From NCBI GenBank assembly GCA_023213315.1, contig JAKCPI010014154.1, forward strand, positions 1-64,000: 64,000 nucleotides of DNA, in the 5' to 3' direction. The DNA comes from Euborellia annulipes (Eukaryota; Arthropoda; Insecta; Dermaptera; Anisolabididae). The translations under genes and the position numbers were made by a program. This document shows positions 52,472 through 62,759 of this stretch, in pieces (the stretch's first letter is position 1; the number at the start of each line of letters is the position of its first letter). The notes beneath the pieces are model-generated. The model worked only from the letters and a program-made list of their open reading frames with translations, was not told where the DNA came from and did no database searches.

Positions 52472-52809
52472 CAGCTGTGCAAATTAATTAAATAAATAAA
52501 AAAAAAAAAATATAGCTGCATTTTATCATTTTGGTGCTACCCTCTATTAATATTACATCACAGCTATACAATTGCGTTTTACAATTTTGTATAGGCCTTT
52601 ATGAATGTATCACTAGGCGGTGGAGATGAGCATTCTGGACAGAAAAAAATTAATATTATACAAAAGTTCTTTAATAAGCTAATTTGAATTCTTAACTAAA
52701 TAAATCATTATTACTACCATTACCCTCCTCTCCCTGTATGCTCCACTGCCCAATGTCTTTCTTACATAACAAATTTCAACCACCCTCCCCCCCCTCCTAG
52801 CAAAATTAT

Positions 52810-53600
52810 GAAATAAATCTTTTATTTATTGTATTCTAGACAGGTGTTAATAAATTATTTTTTGGTGCATATGAGATGCATTTTATGCATATATAAGTTT
52901 TATTTTATTATAATTTAATTCTACAACCGCGGTTACTTGTCTATATGTATAATTATATAATTTAATATACAAAATTCATTTGTATGTAAAATACTGGGTA
53001 TATTCCTTAACCTTTTAGTATTTGAAACTCATCCGTTTTAATCACGTCCCCTTCCAGTGATTTTTTAAAGCATTAACATAATGTATAAATAACTAGTTTT
53101 TACAAATTACCTTTTTTCCTGTTCCCGTACCCTAAGAAGCTTTTAGATTATCAACTCTATTCTTTAAACAGAAGATATAAATAAAAGAATTTTCTGTCGT
53201 TTTAAGATGAAAATTTCATTCATATCATCGAATAAAATTTACAAGACGCAATTTTTCTTCTGACTTCTCAAATTCGATTGACGTTGTCTGTCATATCATG
53301 CCTGTGGCGACAGGGTTGGATATAAATAAAAAAAAAAACTTACTTCGAGAAAGTGATATTATTACCTTAAAAAAGAAAAAGAAAAAAATAAACACCCAAT
53401 ATTAAATATTTATAGAGATATTCCCCTAAGAAAATTTTTTTGTTATACAACGATATGTCTTTTTACTTTTGTAAATGTATATTCTCATTTTGCTCTCAAA
53501 ATTAATTTTAAACTGGTAACCGTTGGCTCTAGTTGAAACATTATGCTTTAATAGGAGAATTAAATTCACAAGGTTTTCTGTTTCAATAATATATTAATTT
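52810..53600. other. AT-rich DNA without recognised features
   Basis: A short R1-like piece (TGTATATTCTCATTTTGCTC) lies at 53477-53498. No gene seen. Confidence 0.45.
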
Positions 53601-53616
53601 GATATTAACACTTTAT

Positions 53617-53648
53617 ACGTATTTCGACACCATATGTGTCACCTTCAG
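53617..53648 (-). ncRNA. Hammerhead-like core H14
   Basis: Minus strand CTGAAGG, T, GACAC-ATATG-GTGTC, GAAATACGTATAAAGTG. GA of CTGANGA has become GG. The tail (GTGTTAATATC...GAAACAGAAAACC) matches that of H3a/b at 12067-12180, so it belongs to that family; no palindromic partner is found. Confidence 0.5.
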
Positions 53649-53734
53649 AAGCGAATTACATACAGTATGTAATTCGCTGGATGATATACATTTGGAGCGA
53701 TCGTGAATGGCCGGCGTAAAAGCTCTCAGAATTG

Positions 53735-54205
53735 TTTGAATATTTACTCTTGTACTTCATAGGAAAGATAGGAGAAATGGTTGCCATGGTAACTGAATAT
53801 AAATATTTTCCTATGTGTATAAATTTTTACATTTTGAATTCTAATATAGCCCTCGGAGCTTGGTGTAGAGGTTAGCGTGCTAACCTCGTATACAAAACGT
53901 CGCGGGTTCGGACCCCAGGCAGTCCGATGATTTTATTTAAGCCATTTGGATACCAAATGGCTTAAATAAGAATGCCTGGACCCCAAATAAATATATATTA
54001 TTAAATAACGGTTATCGTAAAAGTCTTAAAAGGCCTAAGTTGCCGAAAAGACTGTGTGAATGAGAAAAAAGTGTGTTAAAAAAAAAAAAAATTCTAATAT
54101 ATATGCGGATATACTGTATATCTAAACACAAAAAAATATGGTGTTACAAGCACAGTAAACAACTTTCGTTTACCGAAGGTGTGCTGTGCGACCAGTTACA
54201 CCAGA
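53735..54205 (+). mobile_element. R1 second half, interrupted by SINE-1
   Basis: Begins TTTACTCTTGTACTTCATAG, with the X-box GTTGCCATGGTAAC (53780-53793), continues to ATTTTGAATTCTAATATA, is split by the SINE, and resumes with ATATATGCGG and the closing hairpin to TTACACCAGATT. Confidence 0.85.
53849..54089 (+). mobile_element. SINE-1, full-length, nested in R1
   Basis: Flanked by the 12-bp repeat AATTCTAATATA (53837-53848 and 54090-54101). A box CTTGGTGTAGAGGTTAGCG, B box CGCGGGTTCGGACCCCAGG, standard body and a TGTGTGAATGAGAAAAAAGT plus poly-A tail. Near-perfect boxes and duplication mark it as relatively young. Confidence 0.93.
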
Positions 54206-54214
54206 TTAAAAATT

Positions 54215-54900
54215 ATTCTTTATTTTTTTCAAGGCCTCTAATTAGAGCATTCTAATAAAAAAAATTCAAAAAGTATTTTTTTCCAAATTTAGCTGGAGTG
54301 ATTGTGTTTTATAAAATATTTCTTTCACCTACCACCCTTCAAATGCGTCATTTGAGAGAGGGCAGGGGGCATTTGCCCCACTCCAAGGGTTCTGAACTTT
54401 TTTAAATTTTAAACCTGAAAGGTCGCGATTTCTTATTTTTCAAAAGGAGGATTTTTTTTGATGCTCTTGCTTTTCCTTTATTTCAAATTTGTTTGATAAC
54501 AAAAAATTATTTTGACTTATGTAACATTTAAATTTCTCTTTTGTTTTCAATTTTCTTTTTAAATACCAATAAGAAGGCCAATAGTTACCAATAAAACCAT
54601 TAAGAAAATGTAGGCTAAATAAAAGTAAAATAAATTTCATATCTAATCGTCTTTTGCAAATAAAAATCTACCTAATATAGATAAAGAGGTTAAAAGCCCA
54701 TAATTTAAATAAATTAATACTGTTATCTATTTGATAAAATTGAAAAAAAAAAATTTATATACTTATATTCTACTCTTAATTTGGTCTTAATAATGTCTTT
54801 AATTAGAATTAATATTCCAAATATTCTTAAACAAAATTTTCGTAGGCCTCGGATGTTACATGCCCTATAATTATATTTATTATGAGAGGATGAAAACTAA
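54215..54900. other. AT-rich DNA without recognised features
   Basis: AT-rich with a 66-codon minus-strand frame of Lys/Phe-rich low complexity. No gene seen. Confidence 0.45.
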
Positions 54901-54905
54901 ATAAC

Positions 54906-55480
54906 TTTTTACTTTCTCTTACCCTATATATGGAATATATAGAGAGAGAAAGTATTGCGATCATGTCAAAAATTCGATGTCGAGATTTTGATGGATATAC
55001 ATGTTTTGAGCTCCCCTGAGTCCAAAAAAGTGGGTCCCGCAAATTGGTCTGTGTATGAGTGTGTACATTTTTAAGCATGAAGGAAATGAGCTAGGAGGTT
55101 GAAATTTTATAATTAAGTTGGCACCCCCTTGTGAAAATAAGCTTTTAAACAATATTGGCCAAAAGGTACTAGTACTTTACTGATGTACTTTTTCAGTTTT
55201 CTCAAAATTGGCTCCAAAGGTTCTGTTTAAAATTCATAAATCAATTATTTTTTACATGCTCTTTAAAATATATATTCTCATTTTGCCGTTGAAATCTTTT
55301 TAAGCACACTTTACTCTTGTTCTTCATAGGAAAGATAGAACACATGGTTGCCATGGTAACAGAATAAAAATCCTTTTCTTTTTAGATTAAAATTCATATA
55401 AATCAACTATTTTTTAGATGCTCTTTAAAAAGTATATCAGTAAAGTTTTTCGTGAAAATTGTTTGAAGTACACTTTACTG
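54906..55480 (+). mobile_element. R1 repeat without closing hairpin
   Basis: Opening hairpin TTTTTACTTTCTCTTACC...AGAGAGAAAGTATTG, the ATTCGATGTCGAGATTTTGA block, and X-box GTTGCCATGGTAAC (55347-55360). After 55380 a piece of the R1 middle (AGATTAAAATTCATATAAAT; TTTTTAGATGCTC) is repeated, and the closing hairpin is lost. Confidence 0.8.
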
Positions 55481-55704
55481 ATGAATTTCAGATTTTTCAA
55501 ATTCACTTTTCGGCTCTTCCTTCCATAGAGCCAATGTTAAATCCCTATGGGGATTTGCTTGTTAATTTCGATTCAAAGGGACTTTTTACTCATTTAAAAT
55601 AATTTTTTCCAATTCTTATGAAATTTTGTATTTATTTAGGATTCTCTATTGAGTATAAAATATCCAAATATGAGATTCAAATTTTGAAAAATAACCTTAG
55701 TTTA

Positions 55705-55900
55705 TTTCAAGCAAGGGGGTAATTACTCCCCATTTTTGAAAAAAATATTTTTTTTTTGGGAATTAAATTTTATTTTTAATATAAAATTTTAAAAATTAAT
55801 ACTTCGAATGCAACTTTAAATTACCCAAAGTAAGAAAAAATTGTGTGCTGTGAGTCAGTCACACCAGACCCCCCCCCTCAAAAAAAAAAAAAACCTGATC
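55705..55900. mobile_element. hAT-C MITE, ends decayed
   Basis: AAGCAAGGGGGTAATTACTC, the AT-rich middle and GTGTGCTGTGAGTCAGTCAC then ACCAGACCCC are hAT-C internal sequence. The terminal repeats are not recognisable, and CCTGATCCGGTC near 55892-55904 may be what is left of the right end. Confidence 0.65.
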
Positions 55901-55909
55901 CGGTCTAGT

Positions 55910-56790
55910 ATTTTATAAATTTTAATATATGTATAACTCCCACGATTGACCCCCTTCCTTTTTTTAATTTTAAAATTGACATATATATTTATTTATTTAT
56001 AGTCTATATTTAATTACTGTATCTTTTTTTTAGGTAGGCCAATTCTAAATTGTATATCGTAACACTTATATCCAATGCTAGTATTTATTGTTCATCTTCA
56101 ATAAATATTTCAGACATGCTTCCTATCATCCCATGATTTTTGATTAGATCAAATGTCCCGATGGCATGACCTTGACTTGGACCCAAGACCCCTATAAGTT
56201 CAAACCAACACGTTAGCCAGGAGCTAGCTAGCTAGCTAGCTCCCTAACAAATCAATATAGTCCCTCTAGTTTCGAGTCTCGTTTATAGATATGAAAGCTT
56301 ATCATATTAACTATGTAACCAAGTAACCTATTTAACAGCTTAAATTAGCTCAATCTTTTTTTTGCTCTTCCTATTTGACTTAAATTTTTTCAATGACCTA
56401 GTGACTTAGTAAAACTTATCAACAACACGCAGAACAAATTTTAAAATACTGTGATAGGATCAAAAATTCGGTTTTTCAGGAAATATATGATGATTATGAG
56501 CGAATATAGTCCTCTTTCTTTTGATTTTGGATTGATATTAGGCTATATCTGAGACCGGGAGAATGGCAGGCCGGCCCGTGGCACAGTCTGACTCAGGAGT
56601 TGAGGGGGAGGTAAAGATCGACTTGAAGAAATAACATTCTTATAATAGCTTGATGACTTGAGATCGTTATCTACTTTATTTTTTTTTATAAATTTGAAAA
56701 TAAATTAAATTTTATATACCTAAAATTTCAATTTTATTGAAAAAAAAAATGATACACGGCAATATCCTCTCAATATAGAAAATGTAAGTT
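55910..56790. other. AT-rich DNA, small GCTA microsatellite
   Basis: A GAGCTAGCTAGCTAGCTAGC run at 56221-56240. A GC-richer bit at 56555-56605 has no frame of note. No gene seen. Confidence 0.45.
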
Positions 56791-56794
56791 TATT

Positions 56795-57063
56795 CAGGGG
56801 CGGATTTGAGCATTTGCCGTCGCTAGATAGTGGGCTTTTGCCGCCCCAACCACCCCAACAATGAGAAACACCCTAACACGTCGGTGGACGTCTGATTACC
56901 TAGGCCTATACTTTTTTTTTTTCAACATCAAATACTTTTGAGTTAGGCATAATAAGTCTATGGGGGTTTGTATTAAATTTTTCGTATATAAACAAGCAGT
57001 TTTTTTACAAATTGCCGCCCCTAAAATTTACCGCCCCAGGCAAGTGTCTAGTCCGCCTCTTTG
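56795..57063. mobile_element. hAT-like MITE, CAGGGGCGGA ends
   Basis: Left end CAGGGGCGGATTTGAG, right end the complement of CAAAGAGGCGGACTAG. Internal GCCGCCCC...CCGCCCCAGGCAA sequence next to the ends is typical of a widespread animal hAT-like group. I see no clear 8-bp duplication. Confidence 0.55.
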
Positions 57064-57689
57064 GAAATATGCCCCTGAGTTTAAAAAAATTATCCCTTTA
57101 AAAACGTCTGAAAAAATTTATTTTTTTTTTCAATTTATGTTTTTGTATTTTTTTTTTTTTTTTTTAGATGTTTTGAATTCATACTTACAAGTTAGTTAAC
57201 ATTCTAATTTCATCTACTCTATATAGAAATATATTTACATATTCTTTATCGCGTTGTGTGTATATAAAATTTAATTCAATTTTATTCCCTTTATGACCAG
57301 CCAACGCCTTTCCCATTTCTCTTTCTCTTTTAATAGGGGCTAAAAAAATGAACTTTTTTTTTGATTAACACAGTATATAGGCCTACTACAAGCAAAATTA
57401 AAAAAAAAAAAAAGATAATCCTTTCGAGTATGTTTTCGCTGGGTTTACGCTTAATAATCTAAATAGATTGATAAAAAATTTTATTATTAATATATATGAT
57501 ATCTATATATAATATGTTAGAGGCTTTGTTATTGTGATTTATTAAATTTTGAAAATAAATGTTTTAAAATCTTTATTACAAATCATAAGGGATTTTTTTT
57601 AAAGCATCAGATAAGTAAAGAATAAATTTAAATTAAAATGCTAATTATTCAATAAATTGTTTACCTCAGCAATAATTTAATCAGATCAG

Positions 57690-58018
57690 ACTAATATAAA
57701 AATCTGGTGTGGCCGTCGCACAGCTTAGAGAAGTGTAACGCCTTCTTTGGCGATTTTCTAGTCCCCCCCCCATGTCACAGTTTGTCACATACAAACAAAC
57801 CCCCTACAAATATTATGTCTCAACATATAATTCCCCCCCCCGAATAAAATTTCTTATGCAATCATTTTACCTTTTTTTTTTTTAATATTTTATAAATTCA
57901 ATTTTGAATTGTTATGTCACACTTAGAGAAACCCTCGAGACCCCCATGTCACAATTAGTAACGTTTTGTCCAGACCCCTTCCCTCTAAAGCGATACCTAA
58001 CATGTGAACGACCCCTTA
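57690..58018. repeat. Repeat-like block with ATGTCACA and C runs
   Basis: Starts with an R1 closing-hairpin piece (AATCTGGTGTGGCCGTCGCA), then CATGTCACAGTTTGTCACAT, runs of C, and CATGTCACAATTAGTAACGT. The pattern looks like decayed transposon, class unknown. Confidence 0.4.
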
Positions 58019-58396
58019 TATAGATAAGAGAAAGTAAAAATTAGTTATGATATTGATTAATAAATAACATTTTTTATAATAAAATTCTGCTTTTTTTTTA
58101 CGATTTTCTTATTATATACGATATACTTATTATTATTATTATTTTTTTTTTGATGATGGTCACCAATCTCCCCTCGAACAAAGTTTCCACTTGCCGTCTA
58201 ATTGGTGCGCCAATACTGCTAAATAATTCAGTATGATGTACACGTATCTATTAATAATTAAATTGAAAAGATATGCGTATACCCAGTATTAGCCGAAACG
58301 GGATTCTTCCTACTCTATTAAAAAAAAAAAAAAAAAAAAAATTGAAAATACAATATATATAAGCTTAATAATTAAATAAATTCTTTGTCCATTTGG

Positions 58397-58465
58397 GAAT
58401 CGAACTCTAGACCTCATATCCTTTTTAAAACACTTGTTATCTCTTTTTCCTGAGTCATTTAAATA
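58397..58465 (-). mobile_element. tRNA-like sequence, probably a SINE head
   Basis: On the minus strand ATGACTCAGGAAAAAGAGAT (A box-like) and AGAGTTCGATTCCCAAAT (good B box) at tRNA-like distance. No acceptor stem pairing, so not a working tRNA gene. Confidence 0.45.
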
Positions 58466-58469
58466 AAAT

Positions 58470-58960
58470 AGGGTCCTTTTTTTTATTTTTTAAATAAATC
58501 ACCTGCCAAACTTGTATCTAAACTGTAATTTATGCAGGGTAGCTGGTTCTAGTTTTTTAAGCTGCAAGGAAGGGTTAATGCGAAAAATTTAGCCCTTAAT
58601 AATACACATTATTTTTCCAACTCATTTAAATTTTAAATAGATTATTATTTAGAATAATTAAATAAACTCGTAACCTAATTAATAATTAATGTTCTAAGAG
58701 AACTAATTTTTTTAAATTAAAACTTGCGTGATTCTATCATACTTTATATTCATAGAAAAAAAAATGTTTATTATACTTTATTTTATTTTATAATAAAAAA
58801 GTTTTCGGAGTATTGTTTTGCATACATTTTAGGAGACAGACAAATTATTATTCGTTATTTGGCGATGATATTATAGTATTCGAAGAATTCATAATAATAT
58901 ATAACTATTAATATTTGCTTTTTGTTGGGCTTTTATTTTATTAAATGTTTGGAAATGTAA
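58470..58960. other. AT-rich DNA without recognised features
   Basis: No gene or repeat family recognised. Confidence 0.5.
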
Positions 58961-58966
58961 ATGCGG

Positions 58967-59220
58967 CAAGGGCGGATCCAGAGGAGTTTTTCAGGAGGGA
59001 GGGGGTAATCTGGTGGGACTGGTTGAACAGCACACAACTTTCTCTTAATTTAGGTAATTTAAAGTTGCATTCTGCACTTATTTACCAGAATATATACAAA
59101 TCAAGTTTATAAGAATTAATTTTTAAAATTTTATATTAAAAATAAAATTTAATTTCCAAGAAAAATATTTTTCTCATAATTCGGGGGGAGGGGGCAATTA
59201 CTCCCTTTAATCCCCCCTTG
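58967..59220. mobile_element. hAT-type MITE hAT-C (254 bp)
   Basis: Left end CAAGGGCGGATCCAGAGGAG; right end the complement of CAAGGGGGGATTAAAGG. Flanking 8-mers AAATGCGG (58959-58966) and AAATGCTG (59221-59228) differ by one base. The interior has GGTAATCTGGTGGGACTGG and ACAGCACACAACTTTCTC. Confidence 0.85.
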
Positions 59221-59514
59221 AAATGCTGACAGACTTTCAAACATATAGCCTAAATTCTTTACAACTCAATATTTATTTCCCGAAAATAATCAGAATAGGT
59301 TATACTGTATAATTTAATATTTAAGTTGATATATTGCATATAAAATTAATATGAATAAATATTTACATATGAATGGGAATAATAGGCTATCTATATTTAT
59401 AATACTGCACAACTTTTGGCCCAAGGTTTATAATACAGAAAAAGAATAATAGTAATTTTTAATTATTAATATTAATAAAATTTAATTACCCCCCTCCCCC
59501 GCTAAAAGGCTAGA

Positions 59515-59735
59515 GGTATTGACAAATGTTAATATTGATAATCTTAAAGCCACGGGGCGCGGATTAGGATCCCAAGCATTTATTTAAATTAATTAATTAT
59601 TAATAATTTAAATATTAATTTAAATCATTTGTATACCAAAAGATCTAAATCAATGAGTCTGGGCCCCTAATAAATATCGTATTTAAATAATGTGTATCGT
59701 TCAAAGTCTATATGGCCTAAGATGCCGAAAGAACT
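59515..59735 (+). mobile_element. SINE-2 copy, diverged
   Basis: GCTAGAGGTATTGACAAATG and TTAATATTGATAATCTTAAA match the variable section of the copy at 8440-8660. The B box is decayed (GCGCGGATTAGGATCCCAAG). Body ATCATTTGTATACCAAAAG and end GGCCTAAGATGCCGAAAG. Confidence 0.65.
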
Positions 59736-59939
59736 TCGTCTAAGCATCATTTAAAGTTTATAAAGGCTTCAGATGCAGAAAAGACAAAAAAAAACTCTAT
59801 ATATGTTTTGATTTATAAAACGAGCAAGAAAAATGTTTTCCTCCATTTTCTTCTTTATTTGTAAATAATGAATATGCTATATAAATAATATTCTGAAGGT
59901 TTTAAATTCGTACTCTTTATAGTTTCGTTCATTTTTTTT

Positions 59940-60190
59940 TTCCTTTCTCTCCCGTGTGTTTTCGACAGGAATTGTGAAGTAAGCAGAGAGAGAGGCCTTG
60001 AACAGATGAGATGCCCTTCGTAAGATGGGATCCCTGGGGGCCAGGGGGGCTCTTTCTCCATTTTCCTCCTCCAAAGGGCCCGGGGTTCTCAGCCCCTTTT
60101 CCCTTCACTCGCTTATTGCTCCAGACACAAAGAGACTGTCTATCACAACGACTTCCCACTAACTCTTTCCAAGTTTGCGAAATTCTTTTG
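59940..60190. other. GC-richer island, unassigned
   Basis: Includes TGTGTTTTCGACAG|GAATTG (a fair splice acceptor), GGATCCCTGGGGGCCAGGGG and TCCAAAGGGCCCGGGGTTCT. Frames of 65-76 codons overlap on both strands. Similar in style to the islands at 16150 and 42605. No firm call. Confidence 0.25.
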
Positions 60191-60199
60191 AAAATGTAT

Positions 60200-61290
60200 T
60201 ATTATATATATATATATATTTTGTTTTAAAAAATTAATCTAGAGCATTTTTATTGATTAGATTTCTCACATTTTCCGAAATAATGATTTAAATATTAAAT
60301 ATTATATTAAGGAACTTGTCAACTGTTTGTTCGTAATAAATTTTTCATTTAATTTATGCCTACAGTCTGTGAACAATAATAATTTATTTACTGAGAAAAT
60401 TTGTTTTGCATTTAATCACGTACGCTTGATAAGGTTTTCTTAAAAATTAAGACATAAATTTTATTTTATAATCTTATAGAATCTATCAACGTGTATTATA
60501 TTAATTTCAAAAAAGATTCTAAATTCTTTCTTTTTTTTTTTTTTGGTACTGTGAAAGCTATTATCAAATATTTTCATAAATTAAATAGCTATTTAGATCT
60601 AATGATACTTTAATATTTTTTACAGAAAATTTATATAAATTTAATATATAGTTGTACTTACGTTATGAAAAAAGTTATGTAAAAGTCGAAATTATGAAAA
60701 ATGATCTTGACCCACCTAAAAAAAAGAAAAAAATATTTAGAAACTATATTTCATTTATTTATATCATTCACTCCTTGAGGTTTAAGATATTGACGCAATA
60801 TTGATAAAGTTAAAATTGAGAGTTATTGGTTTATGAACACCAAATGGATAAATAAATATTCCTGAATATCGCAAAATACAGTATAAAATATAAGAAAAAA
60901 TTTTTATATTACCTATAATAAAATCATTTCCTGATAATAATACACCTGACCCTATTAATTGAATTATTTGAATACATTTAGGGAGAACTCTCCAGAGAAA
61001 TGAAGAGGAAATGAAAAATTATTATCTATATTACATAAATTAAAATTCATATAATTAATATTTTAATCAGCAGATCTGTGAGTCAACTCCCGGCGTATCA
61101 TTTTCGGATTTTTGATTTAGTAAAAAAATATTAATTATTTCTTCACGGACCTAACTGAGATATATATTCTTTCTTATTAATAGATTAGCACCTGCTCTTT
61201 TGGGTGCATCTATAAGAATTTTATTGAATTGGGGAATAAAATAATAATCTCTATATATATAGATATACTTTTCCATGTGTTCTAAATCTT
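60200..61290. other. AT-rich DNA, likely intronic
   Basis: No gene or repeat family recognised. It lies directly upstream of the candidate exon at 61309. Confidence 0.45.
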
Positions 61291-61308
61291 GTTGTAACCT
61301 GTTTACAG

Positions 61309-61418
61309 GGCCGAGTACCCAAGTTCATCTCCTGTCTTTGCCAGTAAGGCTGAGAGAGCCGACCCGCAACCACCTCGTCTCCACGTCTGCTGGCTACAAA
61401 ACCAGAATCCATCATTTG
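61309..61418 (+). CDS. Candidate internal exon (110 bp) of an unidentified gene
   Basis: A GC-rich 110-bp block bounded by good splice signals: TTGTAACCTGTTTACAG before it and G|GTGAGTATC after it. Two frames are open through it. With two leading bases, the product starts PSTQVHLLSLPVRLREPTRN and has no base left over at the end (upstream intron phase 1, downstream phase 0). With one leading base it starts AEYPSSSPVFASKAERADPQ and leaves one base. The first looks more protein-like to me. I do not recognise the gene. A 5' untranslated exon is possible. The surrounding AT-rich DNA would then be intron on both sides. Confidence 0.45.
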
Positions 61419-61429
61419 GTGAGTATCTA

Positions 61430-61860
61430 TCTAATTTTTAAAATTATTATTAATTTATAATTTAAATATACGCTGGTATTAAAATCTGTGTGATAGTCGG
61501 AGTATAAATATTTAAAATGAGAATAAAACGAAATTATGCACTCAAATCATATGCAAATCAACAAACACAATATAGATCTAACACAAATCAGTTTAAAAAT
61601 GATTTTTTTTATGAATTCATTAAATTACAAAGTGCTGAAGCAATTGGAAGATGACAAAACTAAATAAATAATATAAACAATCTATTACTCTATATAATAT
61701 CAGTATCACTTGTTTTTGCTTTAACGAGCTTAAAAAAATTTCATAGTATTAATAATCAATGTTTTCTTAATCTCTTTCGAAACCATTGGCGAATTTTAGA
61801 GGTCCCCCTTGCAAATTAAAATCTTAATAAATCTTACAAGAAGTGGATTTTATAGCTGGA
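61430..61860. other. AT-rich DNA without recognised features
   Basis: No gene or repeat recognised; possibly the intron after the candidate exon. Confidence 0.45.
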
Positions 61861-61928
61861 TAATCGTTAAAAGGTAAATAAAAGAAGAGCAGCTAAAATT
61901 ATTTCATTTATTGGCCCCCCATAGGCTG

Positions 61929-61959
61929 ACGTTTCGGTCTTGGTCAAGACCATCCTCAG
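61929..61959 (-). ncRNA. Hammerhead-like core H15a
   Basis: Minus strand CTGAGGA, T, GGTCTT-GACC-AAGACC, GAAACGTCAGCC. A perfect 6-bp stem II, intact GAAA, ACGT stem III and C at the expected cleavage position. Short local stem I. Confidence 0.68.
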
Positions 61960-62255
61960 AACTTGCGGGCTGCCAATATAGGCATACAATCAATAACTCA
62001 ATAATATATTCCATCAACATTCGGTTACAGATATTCAAAAATTAGTATGTATAATGATTGAATTACACTTTAGAAAATACAAAAATTAATAAAATAAGCC
62101 AATTAGTTGCCTGTACTCAACTAATTGGCTTATTTCATTAATTTTTGTATTTTCTAAATTGTAAATATACTAATTTTTAAATATCTGTAACTGAATGTTC
62201 ATGGAATATATGATTGAGTTATTGATTGTATGCCTATATTGACAGCCCGCAAGCT

Positions 62256-62286
62256 CTGACGATGGTCTTGACCAAGACCGAAACGT
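62256..62286 (+). ncRNA. Hammerhead-like core H15b
   Basis: Plus strand CTGACGA, T, GGTCTT-GACC-AAGACC, GAAACGTCAGCC. All conserved core residues are present apart from the extra T. The tail continues CCAATAAATG...TTTTAGCTGC, close to the AGCTGC signature of other families. Confidence 0.7.
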
Positions 62287-62411
62287 CAGCCTAAGGGGGG
62301 CCAATAAATGAAATAATTTTAGCTGCTATTATTTTATTTACCTATTAACTTAATAGATCTGTTTAAAAACTTTAAGCCCGATACCTAGGGGGCTTAAGCT
62401 AATGTATAGTC

Positions 62412-62748
62412 CAGGGGTCGGCAACCTTATTTGAGATATTGGGCATTTTCAAAAAAAAACTGCCACACGATTCGCATGTCACAGGTTGTCATCTATTGAA
62501 AAGTCGTACGATGAGTGGATTAGGCTGATTCTAGGGGTTGGGATTTAATCCACTCCCCTCCCCCAATATCGACGCCAGTTCTTGTTCAATAATACAAATC
62601 ATTAAATTATATTTAGCATAAAAAATTGTGGTTTGAATTTACTACTTGGATAATAATACTCTTTGCTTTGAATCGTTAATTTAATCTTTCGATTAAAATG
62701 GATATCAGGATAATTTTGAATAGGCTCTTGTATAGCTACGCCACTGGA
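62412..62748. mobile_element. hAT end remnants
   Basis: CAGGGGTCGGCAACCTTATT at 62412-62431 looks like the left end of a Charlie-type hAT element. AGCTACGCCACTG at 62736-62748 matches the right end of hAT-A. They do not form one element; both look like decayed copies. Confidence 0.4.
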
Positions 62749-62759
62749 TGCTTAAAATG

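Larger units (their letters stand above)
52268..52500. repeat. Inner palindrome with opposed hammerhead cores
   Basis: Arms ATTTATTTTATTTGCACTGC and the complement GCTGTGCAAATTAATTAAAT; cores at 52298-52329 (minus) and 52440-52471 (plus); the middle arms AAAGTCTATAAGTGT and ACACTTATAAAAGACTTT also pair. Lies wholly inside the 1-kb palindrome. Confidence 0.88.
51763..52806. repeat. 1-kb nested palindrome
   Basis: The left arm (51763-52004) starts TTTTGCTAGGGGTCGTCGAA and the right arm (52529-52806) is its diverged reverse complement ending TCCTAGCAAAATTA. Both arms contain TTTCTGTCC...CGCC(T)AGTGATACAT-type sequence and the end AGAGGGTAGCACCAA. The 520-base middle holds a hammerhead unit (52158-52188) and a second complete palindrome (52268-52500). 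Confidence 0.88.
61867..62348. repeat. 480-bp palindrome with two intact hammerhead-like cores
   Basis: Arms start GTAAATAAAAGAAGAGCAGC and end with the complement (GCTGCTATTATTTTATTTAC), pairing over more than 200 bp each side to a centre at about 62107 (CCAATTAGTTG/CAACTAATTGG). Cores at 61929-61959 (minus) and 62256-62286 (plus) are nearly identical. High arm identity suggests it formed recently. Confidence 0.93.

Noticed and set aside
56221..56242. GCTAGCTAGC run as a regulatory palindrome
   Set aside because: It is a plain four-base microsatellite, so palindromy is automatic.
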